Positions 56,781-64,000 of a DNA stretch of 64,000 nt are shown one piece after another. Position numbers and translations under genes: made by a program. The notes under the pieces were generated by a model. It did no database searches, had not been told where the DNA came from, and worked only from the letters and a program-made list of their open reading frames with translations. Origin of the DNA: Methanothermobacter wolfeii (GTDB lineage Archaea; Methanobacteriota; Methanobacteria; Methanobacteriales; Methanothermobacteraceae); assembly GCF_025397995.1 (NCBI RefSeq), contig NZ_CP104550.1:1633775-1697774 (forward strand), written 5' to 3'. Position 1 is the stretch's first letter. Each line of letters opens with the position of its first letter.

Positions 56781-57413
56781 ATGTATAGACTTCTAACTTT
56801 TCTTCTGATTCTCATTGCAGGCACTTGAGCCATCAGCGCCCAGGAGATCCCCAATGGCTACAACGGTTATCAGGGATCGGACCTTGCAGTTGATGCAGAG
56901 TACCTTGACCTTGATGAGAACATAATAGACACCACCACCGTCGGAGATGAAATCCTTGAGGGTGTTGCGGTGACAAACCTTGGACCCTATGATGCCACCG
57001 GCGTTAAGGTTCAGATAACACGCAGCAGCCCCTATCCAATGACATACCTTGGACATGAGGTTTCATGGGATGCCGGTACAACATGGGTATCCGGTGATCC
57101 ATCATACAGTCCTCTGACGGATACATGGACCATTGGAAACCTTCCAAAGGGCCAGGTCTATAAACTAGTTGTGCACCAGCAGGCAACTGCAGCCGGAACA
57201 GCACAGTTCACGGCAAAGGTCTCAGGAGACCAGTATGATCAGAATTTAACCAACAACCAGGATAATGCCACGTTAACGGTCAGAGAAGGGTCTCCAGAAA
57301 CTTCAAAAACCGAAGCAGACATGATACCTATGCAGGAGACAGGTGTGCCCGCCGGTGCACTGGCAGCTGCAGTCTCAGTACTGGCGGCGGGTCTTGTACT
57401 ATCCAGAAGATGA
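56781..57413 (+). pseudogene. Secreted surface protein gene (DUF11-like) with in-frame TGA in its signal peptide
   Basis: From ATG 56781, with the strong ribosome site GGGGGGTGA, the frame reads MYRLLTFLLILIAGT, then TGA at 56826-56828, then AISAQEIPNGYNG and onward without interruption to 57413 (211 codons including both stops). The signal peptide is thus broken at codon 16. The mature part has a single beta-sandwich repeat of the DUF11/CARDB kind (ILEGVAVTNLGPYDATGVKV, TWTIGNLPKGQVYKL, DQNLTNNQDNATL). The C-terminal anchor is TGVPAGALAAAVSVLAAGLV followed by LSRR, like archaeal or gram-positive sorting tails. Either a nonsense mutation has killed the gene or the codon is read through; no selenocysteine system is expected in this genus. 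GTG 56970 could start a truncated protein but would lack export. Confidence 0.75.
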
Positions 57414-57445
57414 AACCTTCTTTATTTTTTATTCTTTTGAGGCAC
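57414..57445 (+). terminator. T-rich terminator
   Basis: The stop at 57413 is followed by CCTTCTTTATTTTTTATTC, a T-rich tract of the archaeal intrinsic type; no stem is needed. Confidence 0.4.
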
Positions 57446-57535
57446 TTCTTTCCATTCCATGATGAAGAAACAGCATTTTCATTTTTTTTAAAATAATTAT
57501 AATTTTCTGGGGGTCATGGAGGCATTCATGCTCCC

Positions 57536-58294
57536 CTAGATCAGTATCATTATAACAAGGATCATGAGTGAACTGAAGAACACTATGGTCCCCTTTATCA
57601 TAACAACGGCACCATCATCCTCGACAATGTAGGGTATACCGTAGGATAATGCTGCTGCAATCATTATCTTCATAACGCCCGCCAGGCTTGTGGTAAGTCC
57701 TGCAGTCATCTGTAGAAGCGTTGCAAGCAGGAATGAAATGATAACAACGGTGACTATGAGTATAACGGTATTCTGGAGGAGACCCTTTACAAGGGGGGCT
57801 ACTGGAGTCCGATGTTCCTTCTTTGAGAGCAATCCCCTTGTACTGTTGCCGAGAACCGTGGTTGGGGGGCTGTAAACCTCAACCTCCTCTTCATCATAGT
57901 AACCTTCTTCATCCTCCTCTTCTTCAGGAGCCTGTATCCTCTTTGAGAATTCCTCTGCAATCTTAACAAGACCCTTCCGGTCTATAAGTTTCATGTTCCT
58001 CTTCACAGCATAGTTCCTGGCCTGTGATGAGAAATCGGATGTGGTTACAATGACTATCTTGGATGCCTTCAGGGTCTTTGCAGCCATCTCCATCTCCTTG
58101 AGGACATCCATGCCAACCTTCCAGTTTTCATCATAATTTTTGCAGGCCACAACAACCCCGATATCCCCGAGGGTGGTTGGAAGAATACCATAGATATCGA
58201 CTATATGCTGTGAGGTCCTGAAATCCTTGTAAACCTTGAACCCAGAATCCTCCATTACTTTGGCAATGAAATCAACCAGCTTTTTCTTCTTCAA
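57536..58294 (-). CDS. Mrr-like restriction-fold protein with C-terminal membrane helices
   Basis: A 252-aa protein. Residues about 5-115 fit the Mrr/Holliday-resolvase-like nuclease fold: a helix (LVDFIAKVMEDSGFKVYKDF), an acidic residue in HIVDIYGIL, and IGVVVACKNYDENWKVG, which aligns with the (D/E)xK core as VACKNYD. Later parts are an acidic linker (EEEEDEEGYYDEEEVEVY) and two or three membrane helices. Its target is unknown; it may be a membrane-bound sensor with a dead or active nuclease fold. AAGGTG lies 6 nt before TTG 58294, preferred to GTG 58303. Confidence 0.75.
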   Translation of the reverse strand: MKKKKLVDFIAKVMEDSGFKVYKDFRTSQHIVDIYGILPTTLGDIGVVVACKNYDENWKVGMDVLKEMEMAAKTLKASKIVIVTTSDFSSQARNYAVKRNMKLIDRKGLVKIAEEFSKRIQAPEEEEDEEGYYDEEEVEVYSPPTTVLGNSTRGLLSKKEHRTPVAPLVKGLLQNTVILIVTVVIISFLLATLLQMTAGLTTSLAGVMKIMIAAALSYGIPYIVEDDGAVVMIKGTIVFFSSLMILVIMILI

Positions 58295-58386
58295 CTCTTC
58301 CACCTTCAGGGGTTAGACTTAATAGACCTATGTTATAAGATATACTTAAAATTTCATATAGAAATCCAGGATCATGGGATGGTCAA

Positions 58387-59163
58387 ATGAAAATTCTGAT
58401 AACTAATGATGATGGAGTGAACTCATCAGGAATACTGGCAGCCAGAGACGCTGTCAGGGAACTTGGAGAGACACTGGTAGTGGCCCCGGCAACCCAGCAG
58501 AGCGGGATAGGCCATGCCCTGACACTATTTGAACCGATAAGGGTGACTGAAGTTACACTCAGGGATGGATCAGACGCATATGCAGTCTCAGGGACACCAA
58601 CCGATGCGGTGATCCTTGGAATATTTGAACTCATGGATGAAAAACCAGACCTTGTTATTTCAGGGATAAATATGGGTGAAAATCTTGGTAAATCCGAACT
58701 CACAACCTCCGGGACCATAGGGGCTGCGATGGAGGCTGCAGTTCATGGCGTGCCCTCCCTTGCAGTTTCACTCCAGGTTAGAAGCGGGGATATCAAGTTC
58801 CATGATGGGCATGTGGATGTTGATTTCTCGGTGGCTGCAGAAATCACCGGGCGTGTTGCAGAGAATATTCTGAGGAAGGGACTCCCTGATGGGGTTGACT
58901 TCCTCAACCTGAACATACCCTCCCATCCATCATCCGATGAGGTGATGTTAACAAGGCTGGGGGACCGTATGTACAATGTCCATATCAAGAAGCGTCTTGA
59001 TCCCAGGGGAAGGCCCTACTACTGGATAGATGGGGATCCGGCGGGTGATGATGCACCCGGCACCGATGTCCATACACTGAAGGCTGAGAACAGGCCCACA
59101 TTGACCCCTGTATCACTTGACTGCACATCAAGCCTTGATTTGATGGTTGACTGGCTTGAATAG
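58387..59163 (+). CDS. surE: 5'/3'-nucleotidase SurE
   Basis: Metal-dependent nucleoside monophosphatase, 258 aa. The family signature ILITNDDGVNSSG is at the N-terminus with both aspartates, followed by VVAPATQQSGIGHALTL near residue 35 and VISGINMGENLGKSELTTSG near 90. GGGATGG precedes the ATG. It is transcribed divergently from the Mrr-like gene. Confidence 0.95.
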   Translation: MKILITNDDGVNSSGILAARDAVRELGETLVVAPATQQSGIGHALTLFEPIRVTEVTLRDGSDAYAVSGTPTDAVILGIFELMDEKPDLVISGINMGENLGKSELTTSGTIGAAMEAAVHGVPSLAVSLQVRSGDIKFHDGHVDVDFSVAAEITGRVAENILRKGLPDGVDFLNLNIPSHPSSDEVMLTRLGDRMYNVHIKKRLDPRGRPYYWIDGDPAGDDAPGTDVHTLKAENRPTLTPVSLDCTSSLDLMVDWLE

Positions 59164-59321
59164 GCCACGAAAGTTCATGATATCATGTCACCAGGGGTAC
59201 TGAAAGGTATTTTTGCTTTTTTAGAGGGGTGTTTAAGTTCCTATGAACACCTCCACTACCTTAACTATCCTTCAATCTGGTAGAGATCTGGGTATAAACC
59301 CGGAAAAACCTTTTTTAACAC

Positions 59322-59361
59322 AGCACCTAATTCAGATAAAAAGCTTTAAGGTGCTTCTAGA
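59322..59361 (+). promoter_or_regulatory. Leader hairpin covering the ribosome site of the membrane-protein operon
   Basis: AGCACCT at 59322-59328 is perfectly complementary to AGGTGCT at 59349-59355, around a 20-nt AT-rich loop. The second arm contains the Shine-Dalgarno AGGTG 8 nt before ATG 59362, so the stem would hide it. The rest of 59164-59321 holds a 12-bp palindrome, CATGATATCATG (59176-59187), and no gene. Confidence 0.45.
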
Positions 59362-59679
59362 ATGGTTTATGATGTTTTAACTCCTGCAGTTCCTGTAATT
59401 GCACTCTACATACTCACATATGGTCTTCAGAAACTGAAAATTGTAAATAGGGGCTTCCATGTTAACCTCTGGAATTTCATAATACTCCTTGCATTCACTG
59501 TCTCCGGGATTGGGGGTTTTGTACTCCTGATTCTCATTGATAATGGAATCAGATCATACCTTAACCCCCAGCTTCTTTACTGGCATGTTGAGGCGGGTAT
59601 TGCCCTTACGGTTATCACCATCTTCCATTTCCACTACTACCCTGGTAGTATAAGTAGAATAATGGGGGCCGGGAGATGA
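59362..59679 (+). CDS. Three-helix membrane protein with conserved histidines (possible heme protein)
   Basis: A 105-aa protein with three membrane segments: TPAVPVIALYILTYGLQKL, LWNFIILLAFTVSGIGGFVL and LYWHVEAGIALTVITIFHF. Its C-terminal part, LNPQLLYWHVEAGIAL then IFHFHYY, closely resembles the C-terminus of the next gene (LNPAVTYWHAELAVL then FIHIHLY). Histidines on adjacent helices, as in DUF4405 and cytochrome b561-like proteins, suggest heme binding; this is inference. It ends in an ATGA overlap with the following gene. Confidence 0.72.
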   Translation: MVYDVLTPAVPVIALYILTYGLQKLKIVNRGFHVNLWNFIILLAFTVSGIGGFVLLILIDNGIRSYLNPQLLYWHVEAGIALTVITIFHFHYYPGSISRIMGAGR

Positions 59680-60320
59680 AGAGGCGGATCCTAAGGTATC
59701 TGCCGGTACCATTCCTTGGCGGAGTGCTGTCTTCAGTGGATTTGGTCTGCGGGGCCTCATGCCCCTATGGCCTTGTGAATGACCCGTACCCTGGTCAGTG
59801 TCCAAGGTTCACGGATATGAATGGTGATGGTATATGTGACCTTTCACAGGTAAATGGAGCAGCAGATTACAGTGCAGATGATGATAATCCACAGAAACCC
59901 GCCGAAACCGATCAAGGAGATGTTAACGCATCTGACACAGCAAACACTTCTGAGGGACTGGTGGATGATGGTGCGGATCATCTCTCTCAGCATGATACTG
60001 ATTACCATGTGATACCCATCAGCATCATGATAACAGGGACCTACCTCCTGACCCATTACCTTTTCAGCAGGGGGTACCTCACAAGATCAGGGCACAGAAG
60101 GACATGGAACATCCTTCTAACAGTAGGATACGCAGGCACAGGGTTCACAGGAATGATGCTCATAGTCTTCATAAGGCTCGGTATAAGAACGATTTTAAAC
60201 CCTGCAGTCACATACTGGCATGCTGAATTAGCCGTACTCATGGTTATGGCCACATTCATACACATACACCTCTACCGGAAGCCACTGCTCAGCATGTTCA
60301 GGCAGGTGTTCTCCAGTTGA
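59676..60320 (+). CDS. Exported cysteine-rich domain joined to membrane histidine domain
   Basis: A 214-aa protein. A leader-like N-terminus (RRILRYLPVPFLGGVLSSVD) is followed by CGASCPYGLVNDPYPGQCPR and FTDMNGDGICDLSQ, a four-cysteine set with a calcium-type DxNxDGxC loop. An acidic low-complexity linker follows, then three membrane segments ending in ILNPAVTYWHAELAVL and FIHIHLYRK. The second half is a paralogue of the preceding small gene. The Cys-rich motif is of the type seen next to FMN or iron-sulfur electron-transfer membrane proteins, so a membrane redox role is inferred. It overlaps the upstream gene by 4 nt. Confidence 0.72.
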   Translation: MKRRILRYLPVPFLGGVLSSVDLVCGASCPYGLVNDPYPGQCPRFTDMNGDGICDLSQVNGAADYSADDDNPQKPAETDQGDVNASDTANTSEGLVDDGADHLSQHDTDYHVIPISIMITGTYLLTHYLFSRGYLTRSGHRRTWNILLTVGYAGTGFTGMMLIVFIRLGIRTILNPAVTYWHAELAVLMVMATFIHIHLYRKPLLSMFRQVFSS

Positions 60321-60545
60321 TGGGCCCAGGAGGTATCCTAATGGACAGGGACAGTGCATGAGTGCAGGGTTTGCAGGACAAATCTGGAGATCAGACCAGG
60401 TACGGAGTACTTGGTAATGGCTGCAGTTCTCGAGGCAGCATACCACAACACAAAAAGGCATATCTGCAGATGTCCATAATTATCTTTAAGATTGTCGCCA
60501 GGAAGGCGCCCTCTATGAGGGGCACTTCACGGATCAGTGATTTCA

Positions 60546-60829
60546 ATGAAGAAGTTGTTGTGGTGGCTTCTTGCAGGGACCCGCGGAGGTCATAACCGTG
60601 CAAGATAATCAGGATGCTTCATAAGAGACCATACAATACAAATCAGCTTTCAGAGGCACTTAAACTGGACTATAAGACTGTTCAGCATCATATAAAGGTC
60701 CTTGAGAAGAACAGTATCATAGTGGGGGCAGGGGATCGATATGGGAGGATGTACTTCCTATCAGACAGAATGGAGGAGAACTATCATCTATTTGAGGAAA
60801 TATGGAATAAAATGGGGAGCAGTGATTGA
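60546..60829 (+). pseudogene. Winged-helix regulator gene with a single-base frameshift
   Basis: From ATG 60546 (GTGAT 5 nt upstream) the frame reads MKKLLWWLLAGTRGGHNRAR and stops at TAA 60606-60608. One base later in phase, IIRMLHKRPYNTNQLSEAL and KLDYKTVQHHIKVLEKNSII continue to 60829. Joined, they make a 95-aa archaeal winged-helix protein with the family opening AGTRGGxxRARIIRML. Restoring one missing base near 60603-60608 repairs it. A start at ATG 60614 would lack helix 1 and has no ribosome site. It may be a true mutation, a sequence error or recoding. The next gene abuts its stop. Confidence 0.78.
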
Positions 60830-61150
60830 ATGAAAGGTCATGGACGCAATATTGGGGTAATCGGGGACCCTCATCTTACATTCCTTGCTGCTGTGGTGGG
60901 CATCCTCAATGTTTTCATACTCCTTATAATGCTTGGCGTTTACATATCAGGGTACCGCAAGGTTAAGTCAAGCTTCACCAGGGGCCTTGTGGGCTTCACC
61001 GTTCTTCTCATACTTCAGAACCTTATATTCATAGGTTTTATGGTAACCAGGGAAGGCTTCAGGGGTCATGGACTTGGAATGCCCCTTTTGAGCGTGAATC
61101 TATGTCAGCTGTCAGCCATCCTCATCCTCCTGAAAATAACATGGCAATGA
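60830..61150 (+). CDS. Three-helix membrane protein, partner of the winged-helix gene
   Basis: A 106-aa protein with three hydrophobic segments (FLAAVVGILNVFILLIMLGV, LVGFTVLLILQNLIFIGFMV, LCQLSAILILLKITW). No enzyme motif is seen. Its ATG follows the winged-helix stop without a gap, a common archaeal pairing of a small HTH protein with a membrane protein that may sequester or signal to it. Function unknown. Confidence 0.7.
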   Translation: MKGHGRNIGVIGDPHLTFLAAVVGILNVFILLIMLGVYISGYRKVKSSFTRGLVGFTVLLILQNLIFIGFMVTREGFRGHGLGMPLLSVNLCQLSAILILLKITWQ

Positions 61151-61304
61151 AATTTTTTAAGGCATGAGGATTCTCTGACCATGATGGTTAAAATCAGGAG
61201 GAGGGCATCTGCTGAATGACGCCTCAGATGGTGATGGGACTTCTATGTGAAGTATATATATGGATGAGTGCATAGTTAATTTAAACCGGTTAAAGGGGAT
61301 TGCA

Positions 61305-61508
61305 ATGAAAAATGATGATAATGAATTCAAGGTTAACCGTCAGTTCCTCAGGTTTAAAAATAAGGATGTAATCCTGACATTAAAGAATAATGAGGAAGCC
61401 ACTGGCAGACTGATATCAATTGATAATTACCTCAACACAGTCCTTGAGACAGAAAATGGCCTGCAGTTCATTAAGGGGACCAAGATAGCATTCATTGCCA
61501 TGCCATGA
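61305..61508 (+). CDS. Lsm/Sm-like RNA-binding protein
   Basis: A 67-aa protein with an Sm fold. Sm1 is FKNKDVILTLKNNEEATGRL followed by ISIDNYLNTVLE; Sm2 is FIKGTKIAFIAM. It is expected to form a ring and bind U-rich RNA. It is shorter and more divergent than the main archaeal Lsm proteins and may be the third paralogue class. ATG 61305 is chosen because AGGGGAT lies 6 nt upstream; the longer in-frame start at 61260 has none. It stands alone. Confidence 0.82.
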   Translation: MKNDDNEFKVNRQFLRFKNKDVILTLKNNEEATGRLISIDNYLNTVLETENGLQFIKGTKIAFIAMP

Positions 61509-61754
61509 TTTCTCCATGAATGCTTGAAGGCCCTTAACCTAATTTTCAGGTGAAGGAATGATCCTCGGGTTCACCGGGTGTCATTCACATTTAATTCTGA
61601 TACTGGCCGGAGCTTTATCAGAAAGTTGAATCAGTGATTGATAGAGGAATACTTACCTGCAGGTTTATAATCAGCGCAGGTTCAGCCCCAAGCATTCCAT
61701 TAATGACGGATCAAAAACTTCATCTCCATGACACGGATTTCTGGGAATGGAGCC
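61509..61754. other. Intergenic region
   Basis: 246 bases between the Lsm gene and a small hypothetical gene. No gene, repeat or stable hairpin was seen; a weak TATA-like GGTTTATAATC lies near 61661-61671. Confidence 0.4.
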
Positions 61755-62036
61755 ATGAGAATTGTATGGGAAAAGACTCCTGAAAGAGAGGATGAAGTTA
61801 AAGTAGCGGAATTCATTGAGGGTAAGATCAAAATAATCCAGGATCTGCTTCTTATATATATCAGGGAGGGTCTCTCGGCCCTCTCATTCACACCCCAGCC
61901 CTTGGGAGGCAGCTTCTACACATGTGAAATAAAGTACCACAGGCATGACAGGAGGTACATTATCAACGTGTGGGATGGTGTAAGGGTTGGGGACGGCCTC
62001 CCGGTCATCTATGGCTATCTGGACTACCATGAGTGA
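61755..62036 (+). CDS. Hypothetical protein, 93 aa
   Basis: No family is recognised. The protein is soluble, with an N-terminal charged helix (REDEVKVAEFIEGKIKIIQD) and a beta-rich end (GGSFYTCEIKYHRHDRRYII, VWDGVRVGDGLPVIYGYLDY). GGAATGGAG just precedes ATG 61755, which is preferred to the in-frame ATG at 61728. It converges on the marker 12 gene 12 nt away. Confidence 0.65.
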   Translation: MRIVWEKTPEREDEVKVAEFIEGKIKIIQDLLLIYIREGLSALSFTPQPLGGSFYTCEIKYHRHDRRYIINVWDGVRVGDGLPVIYGYLDYHE

Positions 62037-62048
62037 CCAGGGCAGGGT

Positions 62049-63041
62049 TCATATTTCAACTTCTATTCCAAGTATATTCCTGCTGCCGCCATGGATATCC
62101 CTTGCTATCTGGGCGCTGCCCATGGACCCGGATGTGGCATCTATCCTCCGCACCTCTGCAATGTCCTCCACATTCTCCCTGAGTTTTCCATAAAAGTCAA
62201 AGGGTTCAACCATGGAACCAACCGAGCCCGTCAGTACGATTCCATCAACCCTGCTGGATATCCCTGCAAGGCCCCATATCTCCATCGCAATGGTCATCAG
62301 CATGGTTTCAAGGGCGAGTTCAGCCCTCCTGTCACCATCAAGGTACATTGAGAGCAGTTCATCCTTTGCACGGGACACCCGCGTCTCTATACCCGCAACC
62401 TTAACGGCACCTGCATGGGAGAAGCACTCATTGGCAGTTTTCTCACCGTCATCTATTTTCCTGAGCATCTCAAGGTCCAGGGGACCGTGTATGATGCCCA
62501 TGGCTCCAAGACATGCATCCATGGCCCCTGTGATCTTCCCGTCCTCTATGAGCATGGTGACGGTGTTGGAGCTTATGTCCGATACTATCATGTTCTCCCA
62601 GCCGGTTTCAAGGTAGGCGTTGTAGCATATGCTCACCTTTTCAGGGCTTGCATGGTGGGAGTAGGCCGCCCGGAACCTCTCATCAAGGCATGGTGTGTTG
62701 CGGTGAAGGCCCGGAATCAGGACCGTGGGTATGCCTGACTTCTCTATTTCACTGTAAACTGCTGTTCCACCACCGGTAACCTTACCGGCGCCTCCAATTG
62801 AGATTATACCCCTGTTTTTAACCCTCTCAATTGGTTTTATCGTTGTGATGGCATCACCCATCGCATAGGTGATGGCCATGAGTCTTATATCATCAAGGGA
62901 AACCCTTTCCTTTAGCTCCTCAAGGGCAGAGACCCGCCCCGCTGAGAGGTCTTCCCTTCCGATCTTGAAGTGCTCTGCCCCGTCTCCGAGGATGGTGAAG
63001 GATACGCCGGTGGTCCCATGATCCATACCCACAAATACCAA
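62049..63041 (-). CDS. Methanogenesis marker protein 12
   Basis: A 330-aa member of the methanogenesis marker 12 family, with an acetate-kinase/Hsp70 (ASKHA) ATPase fold. The phosphate-1 motif FVGMDHGTTGVSFTI is at the N-terminus, and the adenosine-type motif DGIVLTGSVGSM near residue 275. Its distribution is limited to methanogens and its reaction is unknown. GGTGAT overlaps a GTG at 63050; the TTG at 63041, 4 nt after that site, is the likelier start. It lies 20 nt after ilvC on the same strand. Confidence 0.85.
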   Translation of the reverse strand: MVFVGMDHGTTGVSFTILGDGAEHFKIGREDLSAGRVSALEELKERVSLDDIRLMAITYAMGDAITTIKPIERVKNRGIISIGGAGKVTGGGTAVYSEIEKSGIPTVLIPGLHRNTPCLDERFRAAYSHHASPEKVSICYNAYLETGWENMIVSDISSNTVTMLIEDGKITGAMDACLGAMGIIHGPLDLEMLRKIDDGEKTANECFSHAGAVKVAGIETRVSRAKDELLSMYLDGDRRAELALETMLMTIAMEIWGLAGISSRVDGIVLTGSVGSMVEPFDFYGKLRENVEDIAEVRRIDATSGSMGSAQIARDIHGGSRNILGIEVEI

Positions 63042-63061
63042 GCCAATCACCGCTTAAGGGA

Positions 63062-64000
63062 TTACTTTTCAAGTCCACAGAGTTTCCTGAGCTTTGAGCC
63101 GACGTCCTCTATTTCAAGGTCACCCTCAAGGTCCCTCATCCTCTTGAGCATGGGGGCTCCGGCCCTGTTTTCAAGGGCCCATTCCTTGGCGAACTTACCG
63201 TTCTGAATCTCTTCAAGTATTTTCTCCATTTCCCTGGCGGTGTCCTCTGTTATAACCCTTCTCCGTCTTGTGAGGCCTCCGAATTCTGCGGTGTTACTGA
63301 CGTTCTCCCACATACCCTGGAATCCCCTCTCATAGATGAGGTCAACTATGAGTTTCAGTTCATGGCAGGTTTCGAAGTAGGCTATCTCAGGCTGGTACCC
63401 TGCCCTTACAAGGGTCCTGAAGGCCGTGTTTATGAGTTCGGTGACACCCCCGCAGAGCACCACCTGTTCACCGAAGAGGTCTGTCTCTGTTTCCTCCTTG
63501 AATGTTGTCTCAAGGACGCCTGCACGTGCAAGTCCACATGCCTTTGCCATTGCAAGGGCCTGTTCAAGGGCGTCTCCTGTTGCATCCACCTCAACGGCCA
63601 CAAGGCCAGGGATACCGAAGCCCTCAAGGTAGGTTCTTCTGACCATCGCACCCGGGCCCTTGGGGGCTACCATGGTAACGTTAACGCCTTCAGGGGCCTT
63701 TATGTATCCGTAGTGTATGTTGTAGCCGTGTGAGAATGAAATGGTGTTTCCTTCGGTAAGGTATGGTTTGATGGACTGCTCGAATACTGTTTCCTGGATC
63801 TCATCAGGGATGAGGATGTGTATTATGTCGGCCTCCCTGGCGGCGTCTTCGATGGTCATGACGTTCATCCCATCATCCTTGGCCTTTTTCCATGAACTTC
63901 CACCCCTCCTCAGACCAACTATAACGTTGAGTCCACTATCAGCCATGTTCATTGCCTGCGCTTCTCCCTGGCTTCCATAACCAATGACAGCTATCTTTTT
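63062..64000 (-). CDS. ilvC: Ketol-acid reductoisomerase (N-terminus cut by window edge)
   Basis: Second common step of branched-chain amino acid synthesis, NADPH-dependent. 312 codons are visible plus the stop; the frame is open to the window edge, where it reads [19 protein letters not shown], the Rossmann dinucleotide site, so only about 15-20 N-terminal residues are missing. The family motifs [12 protein letters not shown] near visible residue 110 and [19 protein letters not shown] near 165 hold the magnesium ligands; the second set is in [19 protein letters not shown]. It complements ilvE and leuCDB in the window. Confidence 0.97.
   Translation of the reverse strand, partial: KKIAVIGYGSQGEAQAMNMADSGLNVIVGLRRGGSSWKKAKDDGMNVMTIEDAAREADIIHILIPDEIQETVFEQSIKPYLTEGNTISFSHGYNIHYGYIKAPEGVNVTMVAPKGPGAMVRRTYLEGFGIPGLVAVEVDATGDALEQALAMAKACGLARAGVLETTFKEETETDLFGEQVVLCGGVTELINTAFRTLVRAGYQPEIAYFETCHELKLIVDLIYERGFQGMWENVSNTAEFGGLTRRRRVITEDTAREMEKILEEIQNGKFAKEWALENRAGAPMLKRMRDLEGDLEIEDVGSKLRKLCGLEK

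Noticed and set aside
56826-56828. TGA as a selenocysteine codon
   Set aside because: It lies in a signal peptide, there is no redox motif or visible insertion element, and this genus is not known to use selenocysteine.
60362-60595. 77-codon open frame upstream of the winged-helix gene
   Set aside because: It is antiparallel to nothing known, has no ribosome site and no recognisable fold, and it overlaps the real N-terminus of the winged-helix gene in another phase.

Overview
The window comes from a thermophilic hydrogenotrophic methanogen of the Methanobacteriales. It is almost certainly a Methanothermobacter, either M. thermautotrophicus or a very close relative. Reasons: archaeal information-processing genes (RadA, a single-chain RPA, DP1, Orc1/Cdc6, Hef, a Kae1-Bud32 fusion, an Lsm protein); methanogen-only genes (hdrA, methanogenesis markers 11 and 12, a DmrX/AfpA-like flavoprotein); archaeal TATA boxes with strong GGTGAT or GGAGG ribosome sites; and a gene order that, from memory, matches the MTH_1375 to MTH_1442 block of strain Delta H. 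The strain call is recognition from memory, not a search.

Layout. 0-11 kb (mostly minus strand): ileS (partial), S-adenosylmethionine synthetase, DUF192, a HEAT-repeat protein, a flavoprotein-ferredoxin coupled to glyA, hdrA, an AEC permease, radA. 10.8-13.2 kb: a large RPA with five repeated OB folds plus a zinc-containing one. 13.3-18.9 kb (plus strand): leuC-leuD-leuB, a cysteine desulfurase, a 26-residue membrane microprotein, ribH and methanogenesis marker 11. 19-26 kb: a membrane glycosyltransferase, a double-domain PurE, a UbiD decarboxylase, a radical SAM enzyme, thiL, cbiX and a DUF35 protein. 26-32 kb: membrane-anchored exported proteins, an MgtE-type carrier with a PhoU/RCK_C partner, and CobJ/CbiH with a cysteine-rich tail. 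32-36.9 kb: DP1, a class II aldolase, UPF0147, cbiG-cbiB and DUF2299.

The centrepiece is 36.93-37.90 kb, a roughly 970-bp gene-free region upstream of orc1/cdc6. It carries eleven copies of TTTACACTTGAAA in two oppositely oriented arrays, nearly all spaced 50-53 bp. This is the chromosomal replication origin. Replication and repair genes (radA, rpa, DP1, cdc6, hef, recJ-like) lie on both sides of it.

39-52 kb: pyrB, trmI, hef, a decayed DUF4143 gene, a DUF169 / TusA-DsrE / membrane-protein operon facing an HTH-PAS-GAF regulator, the aconitase X large subunit, and the archaeal cluster kae1-bud32, XTP pyrophosphatase, rps15, DHH nuclease. 52-64 kb: a CobT-like protein, a SpoIIM-like protein, uppP, ilvE, two tRNA-Val genes that differ by one base, a surface-protein gene with an in-frame TGA in its signal peptide, an Mrr-like membrane protein, surE, two membrane proteins with conserved histidines, a frameshifted winged-helix gene with its membrane partner, an Lsm protein, methanogenesis marker 12 and ilvC (partial).

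Pathway links: leucine and other branched-chain amino acids (leuCDB, ilvE, ilvC); cobalamin (cbiX, cbiH, cbiG, cbiB, CobT-like); the archaeal modified mevalonate route (aconitase X and perhaps UbiD); one-carbon and methanogenic redox (glyA, MAT, hdrA, DmrX-like); DNA replication and repair. Start codons were re-chosen by ribosome-site position in many genes and are noted where they differ from the longest frame.
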